Assembly: GCF_006965445.1 (NCBI RefSeq)
Contig: NZ_CP041356.1
Coordinates: 62,001-126,000 of the forward strand
From: Lactococcus protaetiae
Lineage (GTDB): Bacteria > Bacillota > Bacilli > Lactobacillales > Streptococcaceae
Reading direction: 5' to 3'
Length of the DNA stretch: 64,000 nt
A program made the translations under genes and the position numbers. The notes below the pieces were generated by a model that was not told where the DNA came from, made no database searches, and worked only from the letters and a program-made list of their open reading frames with translations. This document shows, piece by piece, positions 19,445 through 28,267 of the stretch (position 1 is its first letter; the number at the start of each line of letters is the position of its first letter).

Positions 19445-21004
19445 TTATTTTACCGCTTTTAGGCTGTTGATTTCTTGAGTGAGCATAGAAATACTACGAA
19501 TAATGCGTTCTTGCTCAGATTTTGGTGGAACTGGAAGTAGAAAATTTGGGATGTCCCTGAGGTTTATTTTATAAGTGTGTGTTCCACCTCCGACTTTTAC
19601 TTCATCAATCCAATTAGTCCCTACTGGCGAATTTATGACCTCAATAATAAAATCAACAATCGAATTATCAATTAATCGAACAAGCCCCAAACTTACAAAG
19701 ATGCTATACTCGAAATCTAGCGTATTTTTAAGTGCTTTTCCTAATGTCCCAATCCGACAAAATAATATATCGTCTTTTTGGGGCAATACTCGTTTCTTCA
19801 ATATTTCGTGTTCAGTCTTGCTAATGTATTTGATACGTTGGAAAGTAAATTTTCCTGAAGATATGTTTTGGACGCTTAAAAATGGTATGCCATTTTCAGT
19901 ATAAGCAGGTGTTTTGTGAGTACCATCTGTTACAAGCTGTGACAAGTCTCTAAGTTTAATCCACTTCCAATTCTGAGGTATCTCAAACGGAACATCAATT
20001 TTTACAGTATTTTCCCCATCTTGCTGATAATATGAGTTATCCTCAGCTTTATAGATGACCGTCTCCTGCAAATCTTTCTTCTTGAGCTTGCCTGTCTCAT
20101 AGAGTCTCAGCTTTTCGGATCGGATTTTTTCGAGTAAAATCTCGACAGGTTCATCATTCGGGTCTTGTGGAACAAGTTTCCCTTGCATGGCGTATTGGAG
20201 GATGGATTTGCGGAGTTTGTCGGGGAAGGTTTTGTTGATGAGTTCTAATTGGTTGTAGTTTTGAGCATAGGTATTTATTTTAGGAAAAAATTGTTCTATT
20301 ATTTTAACAAGACGTAGTTGTTCATTGATTGGAGGAAGAGCCACAAAATAATCTTTTAACATTGGGACTGTCAGCTGAGGGATACTTGTTCCTTGACCAG
20401 TTGGCAATATACAATCAAAAAAATATTTCAGAAATTCTAATCCAATAAATTTTTCATTTGTTTGAATAACAATTAAACGAACGATTGGTACAAACGGGCT
20501 ATTTCTAATTGACGAATATCCGATAGTACCTCTTCCTGAAATTGTAAGAGATTTTTCCGTTACTCTTGGAGCATCAGTATATCCATATAATCCATCATTT
20601 TTGGCACCGTTAGAATATATAGGTATTTGAGTAATAGGTGTTTCATTCTCTGTGCATATTTCCGGTCTATCTCCGCCTGCAAAAATATTTGATACAATTT
20701 TTGAAAATCTCACCCACTCCCAACTCTCAGGAATATCAAACGGCACCTCAACCGCTTTAAGTGTCCCGTCTGCAAACTTCTCATAATGTAAATTATCAAC
20801 TTTTGAGAAAAGCAAAAAAGAATTGATGAAGGCACTACTTGCAAGCATAGTATTTGTAGCCACAAATACAAAGTTTAGAAGAAATTCCCAATCCGTGCTC
20901 GATATTTTTTCTAATACTTGAGGAGTTCCACAATCCCCATCTTGAAAAACATAAGGTTTAGATTTTTGATTTTGGACTTTGTAAGCCCGAAATTTTTTCT
21001 GCAA
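19445..21004 (-). CDS. Second hsdS copy, inverted, with foreign N-terminus
   Basis: 519-residue frame. From residue about 70 it is a two-domain specificity subunit: LHYEKFADGTLKAVEVPF, domain 1, the shared central repeat (LRKSILQYAMQGKLVPQDPN), domain 2 starting WIKLRDLSQLVTDG, and the ending PPKSEQERIIRSI. The first 65 residues (MQKKFRAYKVQNQKSKPYVF ... FVFVATNTMLASSAF) do not resemble HsdS; they cross a 28-bp inverted repeat at 20839-20866. So the gene lacks the normal N-terminal region. I take it as a silent domain donor. It has no visible ribosome site and ends just before the recombinase. Confidence 0.82.
   Translation of the reverse strand: MQKKFRAYKVQNQKSKPYVFQDGDCGTPQVLEKISSTDWEFLLNFVFVATNTMLASSAFINSFLLFSKVDNLHYEKFADGTLKAVEVPFDIPESWEWVRFSKIVSNIFAGGDRPEICTENETPITQIPIYSNGAKNDGLYGYTDAPRVTEKSLTISGRGTIGYSSIRNSPFVPIVRLIVIQTNEKFIGLEFLKYFFDCILPTGQGTSIPQLTVPMLKDYFVALPPINEQLRLVKIIEQFFPKINTYAQNYNQLELINKTFPDKLRKSILQYAMQGKLVPQDPNDEPVEILLEKIRSEKLRLYETGKLKKKDLQETVIYKAEDNSYYQQDGENTVKIDVPFEIPQNWKWIKLRDLSQLVTDGTHKTPAYTENGIPFLSVQNISSGKFTFQRIKYISKTEHEILKKRVLPQKDDILFCRIGTLGKALKNTLDFEYSIFVSLGLVRLIDNSIVDFIIEVINSPVGTNWIDEVKVGGGTHTYKINLRDIPNFLLPVPPKSEQERIIRSISMLTQEINSLKAVK
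20024..20192 (-). repeat. hsdS inverted repeat 2, silent copy (169 bp)
   Basis: Exact reverse complement of 17309-17477. Inversion of about 2.5 kb between them would exchange the second recognition domains and flip the recombinase. Confidence 0.92.
20839..20866 (-). repeat. 28-bp inverted repeat, left arm
   Basis: TTGCAAGCATAGTATTTGTA and on to 20866 is the exact reverse complement of 21126-21153. The near match goes a further six bases with one mismatch. It lies inside the atypical N-terminal part of the second hsdS frame. Confidence 0.85.
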
Positions 21005-21414
21005 GTATTAGAGGTTGTTGAGTTTCAAAATAAGTTATCAAAGAATAAGATCGGGGATTGGGGGGCTACCCCAAAACTTTCAAAAGGTCGTTGAGTCTGC
21101 TCAACGGCTTTTTGAAAATTTTGTGTTTGTGGCTACAAATACTATGCTTGCAAAACGGGTGGTTTCAACTTTTTACGAGATGAAATTGAGGACTCTATGA
21201 CAAATTTGATTATAGATTTTTTGAGAAGCAATAGAATGAAACTCACAAAAAAATCTGGAGCTTTGACACCAAAACAGCTTGCGAACTTCTCGACCAAGCG
21301 GTAAAATGGACTTCTAAAAACTTCTCTGTTGTTGTCAAAATTGATTGCGATAACCAAGAGAGAACGATAAAATAAGAGTACAAAAAATCAAAATAAAAAT
21401 ATGGAGGACACTAT
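21005..21414. other. Degenerate gap with a gene fragment and repeat arm
   Basis: Contains the right arm of the 28-bp inverted repeat (21126-21153). It also holds a start-less frame at 21235-21375 reading TKTACELLDQAVKWTSKNFS ... KIDCDNQERTIK and a stop, which looks like the tail of a lost gene. A hairpin around GTTGAGTCTGCTCAAC (21091-21106) is also present. I recognise no intact gene here. Confidence 0.55.
21126..21153 (+). repeat. 28-bp inverted repeat, right arm
   Basis: TTTGTGGCTACAAATACTAT and on to 21153; inverse of 20839-20866. The two arms flank about 260 bp. Each arm holds a small dyad, TTTGT-GGCT-ACAAA, like a recombinase core site. Confidence 0.85.
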
Positions 21415-21633
21415 TTGGAAAAAGAAAAATTGACCAAGCTCTATGGGTCAAAAGAAGAAATCGCCTATATCTTCGGTGTGAATGTCAAAACACTAGGAAA
21501 TGATTTGACGGCAATGCGACGACTGCCAGAATTTGCAGGGGAAGTCTTGAATGTTGGACATAAACGTGTCAATATCAGGATTAAGGGTTATGAACGCTAC
21601 TTGCAATACAAAGCTCATGCGAGAGAAATTTGA
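21415..21633 (+). CDS. Small excisionase-like DNA-binding protein
   Basis: 72 residues from a TTG start seven bases after GGAGG; the overlapping ATG frame stops after ten codons. The sequence LTKLYGSKEEIAYIFGVNVKTLGNDLTAMR fits a winged-helix/excisionase-type DNA-binding fold, followed by a basic tail (VGHKRVNIRIKGYERYLQYK). It sits directly upstream of an integrase gene on the same strand, the usual place of a xis or recombination directionality gene. The family is not certain. Confidence 0.65.
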   Translation: MEKEKLTKLYGSKEEIAYIFGVNVKTLGNDLTAMRRLPEFAGEVLNVGHKRVNIRIKGYERYLQYKAHAREI

Positions 21634-22019
21634 CGGGGCTGCCCTTGGAGGAGGCGAGACGCACTGTGCGACGGCTTTAGCCACAAGTCGCCTGTGTGGC
21701 TTGCCCCAAGGGCTGCGGGCGAGCTTGCTCGTTCGCTGCCCCTTACACCCCAAGTGTTAAACAAGGGGTGTTACTTGTACACAAGTCCAACCAGCGGCTC
21801 AACCACGGGAAATAGTCAGTACACAGGGGTATTTCGGGGGTTGCGGGGGTTGCGGGAACTGAACGGCAAAACAGGTACTTAATCATTCCCAATAAGTCCT
21901 AAATCATCACGGTAGAAAATAAGGTTAAAGGAGGGTCTTACGGCAGTAATCACGGCGAAAGAATGGTATAATAGAGGTGTTCTAAACGCTCCTATTCGTG
22001 AAAAATCGAAAGGAGAGCA
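21634..22019 (+). other. GC-rich gap and integrase promoter
   Basis: Base composition rises clearly above the neighbours (for example GGGGGTTGCGGGGGTTGCGG near 21836-21855), with inverted GC-rich segments around 21640-21760. No convincing gene. The extended -10 TGGTATAAT at 21964-21972 and AAAGGAGAG before 22020 serve the integrase. Confidence 0.6.
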
Positions 22020-23276
22020 ATGGCTACAAAAAATGGGTTGAGGATTTACCCTGAAAAATCCACAGGAAAGTCGAAATATCGGGTCGTGATGGACTATTAT
22101 CATCCGCAGGAGGAACGCTGGAAGCAGGTCACTTGTGGGACGGACAGCACGACGAAGAAAAGTTTGGAGGGAATTAAAAATAAGTTGTCGCTCAAGGTTG
22201 AGAAGATTTTGGGCGAGAGTGGAAAAAGTAAGACAGGATTGACAGTCGCTGAGGCGATGGCGGAATGGCTGGCAACTCGAAAAGGTGCTGTTGCAGACGG
22301 GACACACGTCGAGGATTTACACGTTGTACGCCCTTTCGTGGCTCAGTTTGGGCGTTGGAAAGTTTCCAAAGTCGAAAAAGACCATGTGAAAGATTATCTA
22401 CTGGCTTTGTCCATCGCTCCTGCATCAATGAAGAACTATCGCAGTCGGCTCAATCTGTTCTTTGAGTTTTGTGAGGACGAAGGTTATATCAAGGAAAGCC
22501 CGGTGTATCGCCTGCGGATGCCCAAGCACATGGAAACGCTTGAGGAAAAGAAAAAGCGGGAAGATAAGAATTTCACGGTTGACGAGATGCGAATGCTGCT
22601 TACAGCGATGGAAACACGGGCGGATTTAGCTCGGACAGAGGAAACACGGCAGAATAATTGGCGGAAACGTTACTTTATGGAGTTTCAGTTCTTGATGGGT
22701 GACCGCATTTCTGAATCCGTAGGACTGCGAGGGCAGGACATTGATTTTGATAAAGGGGTGCTGCATTTGCGAACGCAACTTGATGTCGTAAATTCGAGGT
22801 CAGGCAGTCCCAAATTGAAAACCTTGAAGACAAAACATTCGGAGCGAGACATTCTCCTGAAACGACGGGAGTTGGAAATCATTCACTGGTTTATCGAGCG
22901 AAATGACGAGGATGCAGAATTTATCTTTTTATCTGAAAAAGGTGCTTTGATGAAAGGGACTGTGATTAACACTTACCTGAAACGATTTTGCGATGTGCTC
23001 CCTTACAAGCTGAAATCATCCTTTGTCTCACACGCTCTGCGGCATGGCAATGTGATGTTGCAAAAAGAGCTGGGGATTGACGAGCAAGTCATTGTCCAAC
23101 GTGGTGGCTGGTCGGATACGCAGATGATTAGTCGGGTTTACGGACGTCATGTAACGCCCGTCCTGCTTGAGCGGGCAGACCTTGCCTTGAAAGATTTCTC
23201 TCTCCAAAATTCACGAAATATTCACGAAAAAACGGATGAGATTTGGGATTTACGGAGGAGCAAACGAACGGGCTGA
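22020..23276 (+). CDS. int: Integrase, tyrosine recombinase of a mobile element
   Basis: 418 residues, phage/ICE type. It has an N-terminal arm-binding region (GLRIYPEKSTGKSKYRVVMDYYH), a core-binding domain, then catalytic R in LMGDRISESVGLRG, K region near TLKTKHSERDI, H-x-L-R in SHALRHGNVMLQ, and the Tyr in GGWSDTQMISRVYGRH. It would integrate or excise the island from the chromosome. The excisionase-like gene lies upstream; dusB begins 87 bases after its stop, so the right attachment site should lie near 23.2-23.35 kb. It is distinct from the shorter hsdS recombinase. Confidence 0.92.
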   Translation: MATKNGLRIYPEKSTGKSKYRVVMDYYHPQEERWKQVTCGTDSTTKKSLEGIKNKLSLKVEKILGESGKSKTGLTVAEAMAEWLATRKGAVADGTHVEDLHVVRPFVAQFGRWKVSKVEKDHVKDYLLALSIAPASMKNYRSRLNLFFEFCEDEGYIKESPVYRLRMPKHMETLEEKKKREDKNFTVDEMRMLLTAMETRADLARTEETRQNNWRKRYFMEFQFLMGDRISESVGLRGQDIDFDKGVLHLRTQLDVVNSRSGSPKLKTLKTKHSERDILLKRRELEIIHWFIERNDEDAEFIFLSEKGALMKGTVINTYLKRFCDVLPYKLKSSFVSHALRHGNVMLQKELGIDEQVIVQRGGWSDTQMISRVYGRHVTPVLLERADLALKDFSLQNSRNIHEKTDEIWDLRRSKRTG

Positions 23277-23349
23277 AATACTGAGGGCTTTGAGTGGAGG
23301 GGCTTTGAGGTCATTGGAGAAATATGACCACTCGGGGCGAGTTTTCTGA

Positions 23350-23362
23350 TATAATAGTCTCT
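23350..23362 (+). promoter_or_regulatory. dusB -10 box abutting the start codon
   Basis: TATAAT (23350-23355), then seven bases, then ATG at 23363. No ribosome site. Predicted leaderless transcript. Confidence 0.5.
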
Positions 23363-24367
23363 ATGGAAATGGACAAAATCTACAACGAGCCGTGGAAAAT
23401 CCGCGACATCGAGATAAAAAATAAAATCGTACTTGCCCCAATGGCAGGAATTAATAACAAAGCTTTTCTCAAAACAGCAAAAGAATTTGGCGCAGGACTT
23501 GTCGTCACAGAGATGATTTCTGACAAAGGCATTGAACACCGCAACAAAAAAACACTCGAAATGATGGACTTCGAGGGCGTGCCACACCCTCTCTCCATGC
23601 AAATCTTTGGCGGTGAAATCGACACGCTCGTTGAAGCCGCAAAGTTCGTTGAAGCCAACACTGTCGCAGACATTATTGACATCAACATGGGCTGCCCTGT
23701 CCCCAAAGTCACAAAAAATGAAGCAGGCTCTAGGCTTCTGCTTGACCCCGACAAAGTATATGACGTTGTCAAAGCTGTCAGCTCTGCCATTTCAAAGCCG
23801 CTCACGGTCAAAATCCGTATCGGCTGGGACAATGACCACCTCTTTGCTGTTGAAAATGCCAAGGCGATTGAAGCAGGTGGCGCTTCCGCAGTTGCCATGC
23901 ATGCGAGAACCAAGGCTCAAGCCTACACTGGCAATGCCCAAGAAAATTGGCATTGGCTCAAAACATTAACCGAAAATGTCAATATTCCAGTCATCGGAAA
24001 CGGCGATGTCCACTCACCCGAAGACGCCAAACGTATGATTGACGAAACAGGCGTAACCGCTGTGATGATGGGACGTGCTGCGCTCGGAAATCCCTGGGTA
24101 CTTCATCGTACAGAGCATTACCTTCGCACAGGAGAGCTGCTCCCTGAGCCAAGCGTAGAAGAAAAAATGGAAATCGCCAAGCTCCACCTCGCCCGCCTCG
24201 TCGAACTAAAAGGAGACAATCTCGCCTCACGCGAATTCCGCCAACACGCCGCCTACTACCTCAAAGGCGCACCACGTGCCGCCAAAGTAAAAGTCGCCGT
24301 CAATCAAGCCGAATCCCAAGAAGAGATTATTCAAATCCTTGACGCTTTTGCTAATCACGTAAAATGA
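23363..24367 (+). CDS. dusB: tRNA-dihydrouridine synthase B
   Basis: FMN enzyme that reduces uridine to dihydrouridine in tRNA. 334 residues. It has the TIM-barrel opening KIVLAPMAGINNKAFLKTA, the substrate and Cys motif DINMGCPVPKVTKNEAGSRL (the Cys is the catalytic proton donor), HARTKAQAYTG, VIGNGDVHSPEDA and MMGRAALGNPWV. Starts at MEMDKIYNEPW; the -10 box is only seven bases upstream. Its TGA stop is the first three bases of a class A repeat. In related genomes it follows hslO; here the type I island lies between them. Confidence 0.94.
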   Translation: MEMDKIYNEPWKIRDIEIKNKIVLAPMAGINNKAFLKTAKEFGAGLVVTEMISDKGIEHRNKKTLEMMDFEGVPHPLSMQIFGGEIDTLVEAAKFVEANTVADIIDINMGCPVPKVTKNEAGSRLLLDPDKVYDVVKAVSSAISKPLTVKIRIGWDNDHLFAVENAKAIEAGGASAVAMHARTKAQAYTGNAQENWHWLKTLTENVNIPVIGNGDVHSPEDAKRMIDETGVTAVMMGRAALGNPWVLHRTEHYLRTGELLPEPSVEEKMEIAKLHLARLVELKGDNLASREFRQHAAYYLKGAPRAAKVKVAVNQAESQEEIIQILDAFANHVK

Positions 24368-24768
24368 AGTCAAGATTTATTCAGTGGGAGTTTCCTAAAA
24401 CATTTGTCCATTTTCTCTAGCCGCTGAAGCGGCTGATAAAAGGGCAACTCTAACTGAATTTAGGGTAGTAATAACTAAGCGACCTGTACGATATGAGTTC
24501 ACACCTCCGCTTCACTTCGTTATCCATTCGCTCTATCTCCGCTTTGCTGCGCTGTCGATTTCACTAAGCCACTAGGTGTAACAACTAGCATATCCGTTGC
24601 TGCTTTAGCGCAAACGGCTATCCTATAAAGTGGCAAGTTCAAATCGCAATTGACTAAAGTCGCAAGGCGAAGTGGTCTTGTCCAAGAAGCCTAGGCGCTA
24701 AAAGCGCCAACGCCCTATGGCAGTCAGACGAAATTCAAAGTTAGCACGCACTTATTTCGATAAAATAG
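24365..24768 (+). repeat. Modular repeat, class A (long copy)
   Basis: Starts TGAAGTCAAGATTTATTCAG with the dusB stop codon inside it and ends CACGCACTTATTTCGATAAA. The interior holds several modules: ACATTTGTCCATTTTCTCTA, GCCGCTGAAGCGGC hairpin, GGCGCTAAAAGCGCC hairpin, and a TAGGTGTAACAACTA motif. The short frames in it are not genes. Confidence 0.8.
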
Positions 24769-24853
24769 AGATGAATCTGGAAATTTCCAGATTTTTTGTT
24801 TATAATAGAGCTAGAAATGTTTATACAATTCCAAAAAAAGAAAGGGTTTTCTC

Positions 24854-25084
24854 ATGCGTACAACTAGAGCTACCGAAGAAATCGAAAAAGCCGTTATTCA
24901 TTTGAAAAAAGCAAAGCGTGAAATTAGCAATTATACCTTTGATTACAATATGCAAAACTTAATTCAATTGGATAAGACGATTAAACAGCTAGAAGCGATT
25001 AAAACAGGGGTCAATGCTGATAGTTTCCAAGTTGAAGGAGTCAAATCTGTGGGACAACTCGAAGCTGATCGTCTTTCAAGATAA
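24854..25084 (+). CDS. Small hypothetical protein
   Basis: 76 residues, cytosolic, strongly helical and charged: MRTTRATEEIEKAVIHLKKA then YNMQNLIQLDKTIKQLEAIK. Probably a coiled coil of two helices. AAAGGG is a fair ribosome site; TATAAT at 24801-24806 could be its -10 box. Unrecognised; its own terminator follows. Confidence 0.7.
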   Translation: MRTTRATEEIEKAVIHLKKAKREISNYTFDYNMQNLIQLDKTIKQLEAIKTGVNADSFQVEGVKSVGQLEADRLSR

Positions 25085-25094
25085 ATATCATAAT

Positions 25095-25122
25095 AAAAAA
25101 TAGCTCTTATGAGCTATTTTTT
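25095..25122. terminator. Bidirectional terminator between the small gene and yitT copy 1
   Basis: AAAAAATAGCTC-TTAT-GAGCTATTTTTT, a perfect hairpin with T tracts on both strands. It overlaps the end of the convergent yitT gene. Confidence 0.85.
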
Positions 25123-26000
25123 ATTAATCTTTTTCACCTCTTTAAATCTACTGCGTGGGTAGGTAAAATCTCCAATAACCTCATGCACATTGATAATTGA
25201 AGTAAAAGCATTAGGATCAATAATAGATAAAATCTGTTTCACCTCTTGAATCTCACCTGGGTTCAAAACGACATACAGAATTTCTTTTGAATGTCCAGAG
25301 TAAGCTCCCTCACCGTGAAGATAAGTCGCTCCACGACCTGTTTCTTCAATAATCGCCTTTGCCATCTCCCGATGTTTACTCGTTATAATCAACATTCCAC
25401 GAACCGTATAACCACCACTTTGCACAACATTAAGCACTTGCGCAGCAACAAAACTCGCAATCAAAGTATACATCATATGATTCAGATTAATATAACTAAG
25501 TGATAAAAGCATGACGCAAGCATCAAAAGCAAAAAATGTTTTTCCGACTGCAACACCACGCTTAATCTGAAGCAACTTCGCCACAATATCAGCACCACCA
25601 GTCGTCCCACCAAATCGGAAAACAAAACCGATTCCAATACCAGCAAATACCCCGCTAATAGCGCCGCAATCAGATTATCATGACCAACATTAACTGAAAA
25701 ATCAACCCGTTGGAAAATCCACATCCAAATTGAAAGACTCAAAATTCCCCAAATCGTATAAATAAAAGTTCGACGTCCCAAAAAGCGATAACCAATAATT
25801 AAAAGCGGAATATTTAAAATCAACTGTGTATAAGAAGGATCAATATGAAACAAGGCATGTCCAATCAGCGAAAGACCAGCCACTCCACCCTCGGCAAGAT
25901 GATTTGCCATATTGAACTCAACAAACCCAAAAGCATAAATTGCTGTTCCCAATGCAATTGCAACAATATGCAAGAAATGTACTCTTGCTAAATTTTTCAT
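25114..26000 (-). CDS. YitT-family membrane protein, copy 1, frameshifted
   Basis: YitT/DUF2179 family, five to six membrane helices and a cytosolic C-terminal DUF2179 domain (GMLIITSKHREMAKAIIEE, then TYLHGEGAYSGHSKEILYVV). Restoring one base gives 295 residues, near-identical in plan to copy 2 at 26269. The break is at 25650-25653: coding GGGG must be GGGGG to read A-G-V-F-A-G-I-G-I-G. GGGGG six bases before the ATG is the ribosome site. Function of the family is not firmly known; transport or signalling roles have been suggested. Confidence 0.85.
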
Positions 26001-26180
26001 ATAAATCCCCCAAAAATTTCACAAAATATCCTTGCCAAAAGGGCAAGGTCTTTATCACTATTGTACTTAAAATTTGGAATTTGGTCAAACTTTGAAATTG
26101 TCTATACTAATATTTTTTATCTTCCCATGAAACCCCTGTTATTATTGACTCAATCACCACTCATCGAAGCCCATTAAAAC

Positions 26181-26219
26181 AAAAAAATCCAAAGAAATTT
26201 TACTTCTTTGGGATTTTTT
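26181..26219 (-). terminator. Terminator of yitT copy 2
   Basis: AAAAAATCCCAAAGAAG paired with CTTTGGATTTTTTT on the minus strand. Confidence 0.75.
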
Positions 26220-26268
26220 ATTTAACACGATAGAGATTCCTTAATGCCAAAATTAACATCCCTATCTA

Positions 26269-27153
26269 TCACTTCTTTGACTTTTTAATTTCTTTAAATC
26301 TCCCTCGTTTAGGAGCGAAATCTCCAATCACTTCATGCACATTAATAATTGAAGTAAAAGCATTAGGGTCAACAATAGATAATACCTCTTTTACTTCCTG
26401 AATTTCCCCTGGATTTAGGACAACATATAAAACTTCTTTTGAATTTCCTGAATATGCCCCCTCACCATGAAGATAGGTTGCACTACGCCCAATTTCCTCA
26501 ATGATTGCCTTTGCTACTTCGGCATGTTTATTAGTAATAATCAACATACCACGAACCGTATATCCACCGCTTTGAATGACATTGACTACTTGCATCGCAA
26601 GAAAACTCGCAATTAACGTGTACATCATCTGTTGAAGATTAATATAACTCAGCGAAAGAGCCAAAACAGCGGAATCAAACATAAAAAGTATTCTCCCAAC
26701 AGGAACACCTTTTTTAATCTGGAATAATTTTGCAATAATATCCGCCCCTCCAGTAGTTCCACCAAATCGAAAAACAATTCCAATCCCTGTACCGGCAAAG
26801 ACACCAGCCAATAACGCTGCAATCAGATTATCGTGGTCAATATTGATGGAAAAATCTACTCGCTGAAAGATCCAAATCCAGATAGCTAAACTTAAAATTC
26901 CCCATATCGTGTAAATAAAAGTCCGACGTCCCAAAAATTGATAGCCTAAAATCAAAAGCGGGATATTCAAAATAAGCTGTGTATAAGATGGATCAATATG
27001 CAAAAGTGCATATCCAATCAAAGAAATCCCTGCAATTCCTCCTTGTGCAAGATGATTAGCCATATTAAACGCTACAAACCCAAATGCGTAAATCCCTGTA
27101 CCCAGAGTAATGGCAAGAAGATATAAAAAATGTACTCTTGCTAAATCCCTCAT
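26269..27153 (-). CDS. YitT-family membrane protein, copy 2
   Basis: 294 residues, intact. Starts MRDLARVHFLYLLAITLGTG with GAGGAGG upstream. Glycine-rich membrane helices (LAGVFAGTGIGIVFRFGGTT, then GGADIIAKLF) and the DUF2179 tail (GMLIITNKHAEVAKAIIEEI, TYLHGEGAYSGNSKEVLYVV, ending VHEVIGDF). Closely related to copy 1, so a tandem duplication. The protein copies differ throughout, which excludes an assembly duplicate. The intergenic gap of about 270 bases between copies holds only its terminator and AT-rich sequence. Confidence 0.9.
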   Translation of the reverse strand: MRDLARVHFLYLLAITLGTGIYAFGFVAFNMANHLAQGGIAGISLIGYALLHIDPSYTQLILNIPLLILGYQFLGRRTFIYTIWGILSLAIWIWIFQRVDFSINIDHDNLIAALLAGVFAGTGIGIVFRFGGTTGGADIIAKLFQIKKGVPVGRILFMFDSAVLALSLSYINLQQMMYTLIASFLAMQVVNVIQSGGYTVRGMLIITNKHAEVAKAIIEEIGRSATYLHGEGAYSGNSKEVLYVVLNPGEIQEVKEVLSIVDPNAFTSIINVHEVIGDFAPKRGRFKEIKKSKK

Positions 27154-27310
27154 GTAATTCCTCCTCTAATATATAACAAAGCTTATTATAAAAAATTTTC
27201 TTAAGCCCTCACTTTGACCTCTAATAAAATCAGGTGTTTTCACCTTATTTCCTTATCTCACTATATTTTGAGATTAATCTCACAAATCTTTTGATGACAT
27301 TTTTTTCATT

Positions 27311-27364
27311 AAAAAAAAGATATAAGAAGGGGAGAAAGCTCAGATTCAGACTTTCTCCCTTCCT
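27311..27364 (-). terminator. Terminator of yitT copy 3
   Basis: AGGAAGGGAGAAAG paired with CTTTCTCCCCTTCT on the minus strand, then a T-rich tract. Confidence 0.75.
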
Positions 27365-27379
27365 TTATTTGTTTAGTTA

Positions 27380-28267
27380 TTAATCACTGACCTCAGTAAA
27401 GTTTCCTAATACCCGAACATTTTCCGAGATTGAAACAAAAGCCTTTGGATCATACCTTCCAATGATAGATTTGAAATCTTGATATTCATACATCGTAATC
27501 ACAGTTAATAATACTGTCCGTTTTTCATGGGTATACCCTCCCTCAGTATTATTCAAAATCGTCACACCATGATTGAAGCGCTCAAAGAGCTTATGCATGA
27601 GCAAATCAGGATTCTGCGTAACTATCATCACTTGCAATCGTTTTTGTCGTGTAAAAATCGCATCTTGGACACGCGAACTGACAAATATAGCAATGATAGA
27701 ATAAAGCATATATTCCCAACCAAACAAGATACCCGCCACAAAGACAACAATACCATTAACGATAAAAGACAAAGTTCCTACCGTACGCCCTGTTTTTTTT
27801 CGAACATAAAGACTAACGATATCCGTTCCTCCGCTTGAAATACCAGCTTTCATCGCATTCCCTACTCCAAATCCCATGATAGCACCACCAAAAACAGCAT
27901 TGATGACTGGGTCATTTGTTAACGAGGTCACTGGTATAAAATGGATAAACACAGAGCTCATAAAAACTGTAATCAAAGTATAAACAGTAAATTGTTTCCC
28001 AATTCCTCGCCATGCGAGCATAATTAACGGTACATTTACAAGAAAGAGCGTTACAGAAATAGGTAGAATATCATGTCCAACCAATCGAGTAACTAACTCA
28101 GATACAACCTGAGCCACCCCTGTGGCACCAGAAGCATAGACATGTCCAGGCTGGTAGAAAAAGTTTAATGCGAATGAAGAAAATACTCCATACACTACTG
28201 CCGCAGAAAACTTATTGACTAATTTTTCCAGTCCAATTGACTTTAAGACTTTAATTATTGTTTGCAA
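27380..28267 (-). CDS. YitT-family membrane protein, copy 3
   Basis: 295 residues, more distant from copies 1 and 2. Membrane helices include [40 protein letters not shown] and [20 protein letters not shown]. The C-terminal DUF2179 domain reads [20 protein letters not shown] and ends [11 protein letters not shown]. The only early start is TTG at 28267, overlapping the end of aspS by 17 bases, so it is probably translated by coupling. It is therefore the last gene of the hisS-aspS operon and may come under its T-box. Confidence 0.85.
   Translation of the reverse strand: MQTIIKVLKSIGLEKLVNKFSAAVVYGVFSSFALNFFYQPGHVYASGATGVAQVVSELVTRLVGHDILPISVTLFLVNVPLIMLAWRGIGKQFTVYTLITVFMSSVFIHFIPVTSLTNDPVINAVFGGAIMGFGVGNAMKAGISSGGTDIVSLYVRKKTGRTVGTLSFIVNGIVVFVAGILFGWEYMLYSIIAIFVSSRVQDAIFTRQKRLQVMIVTQNPDLLMHKLFERFNHGVTILNNTEGGYTHEKRTVLLTVITMYEYQDFKSIIGRYDPKAFVSISENVRVLGNFTEVSD

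Noticed and set aside
21015-21200. 61-codon frame between hsdS copy 2 and the excisionase-like gene
   Set aside because: No ribosome site; its only recognisable part is the 28-bp inverted repeat arm.
24717-24905. 62-codon frame before the 76-residue gene
   Set aside because: Spans a repeat end and the real gene's promoter.
25114-27153. Tandem yitT as assembly duplication
   Set aside because: The two copies differ at many positions at DNA and protein level.
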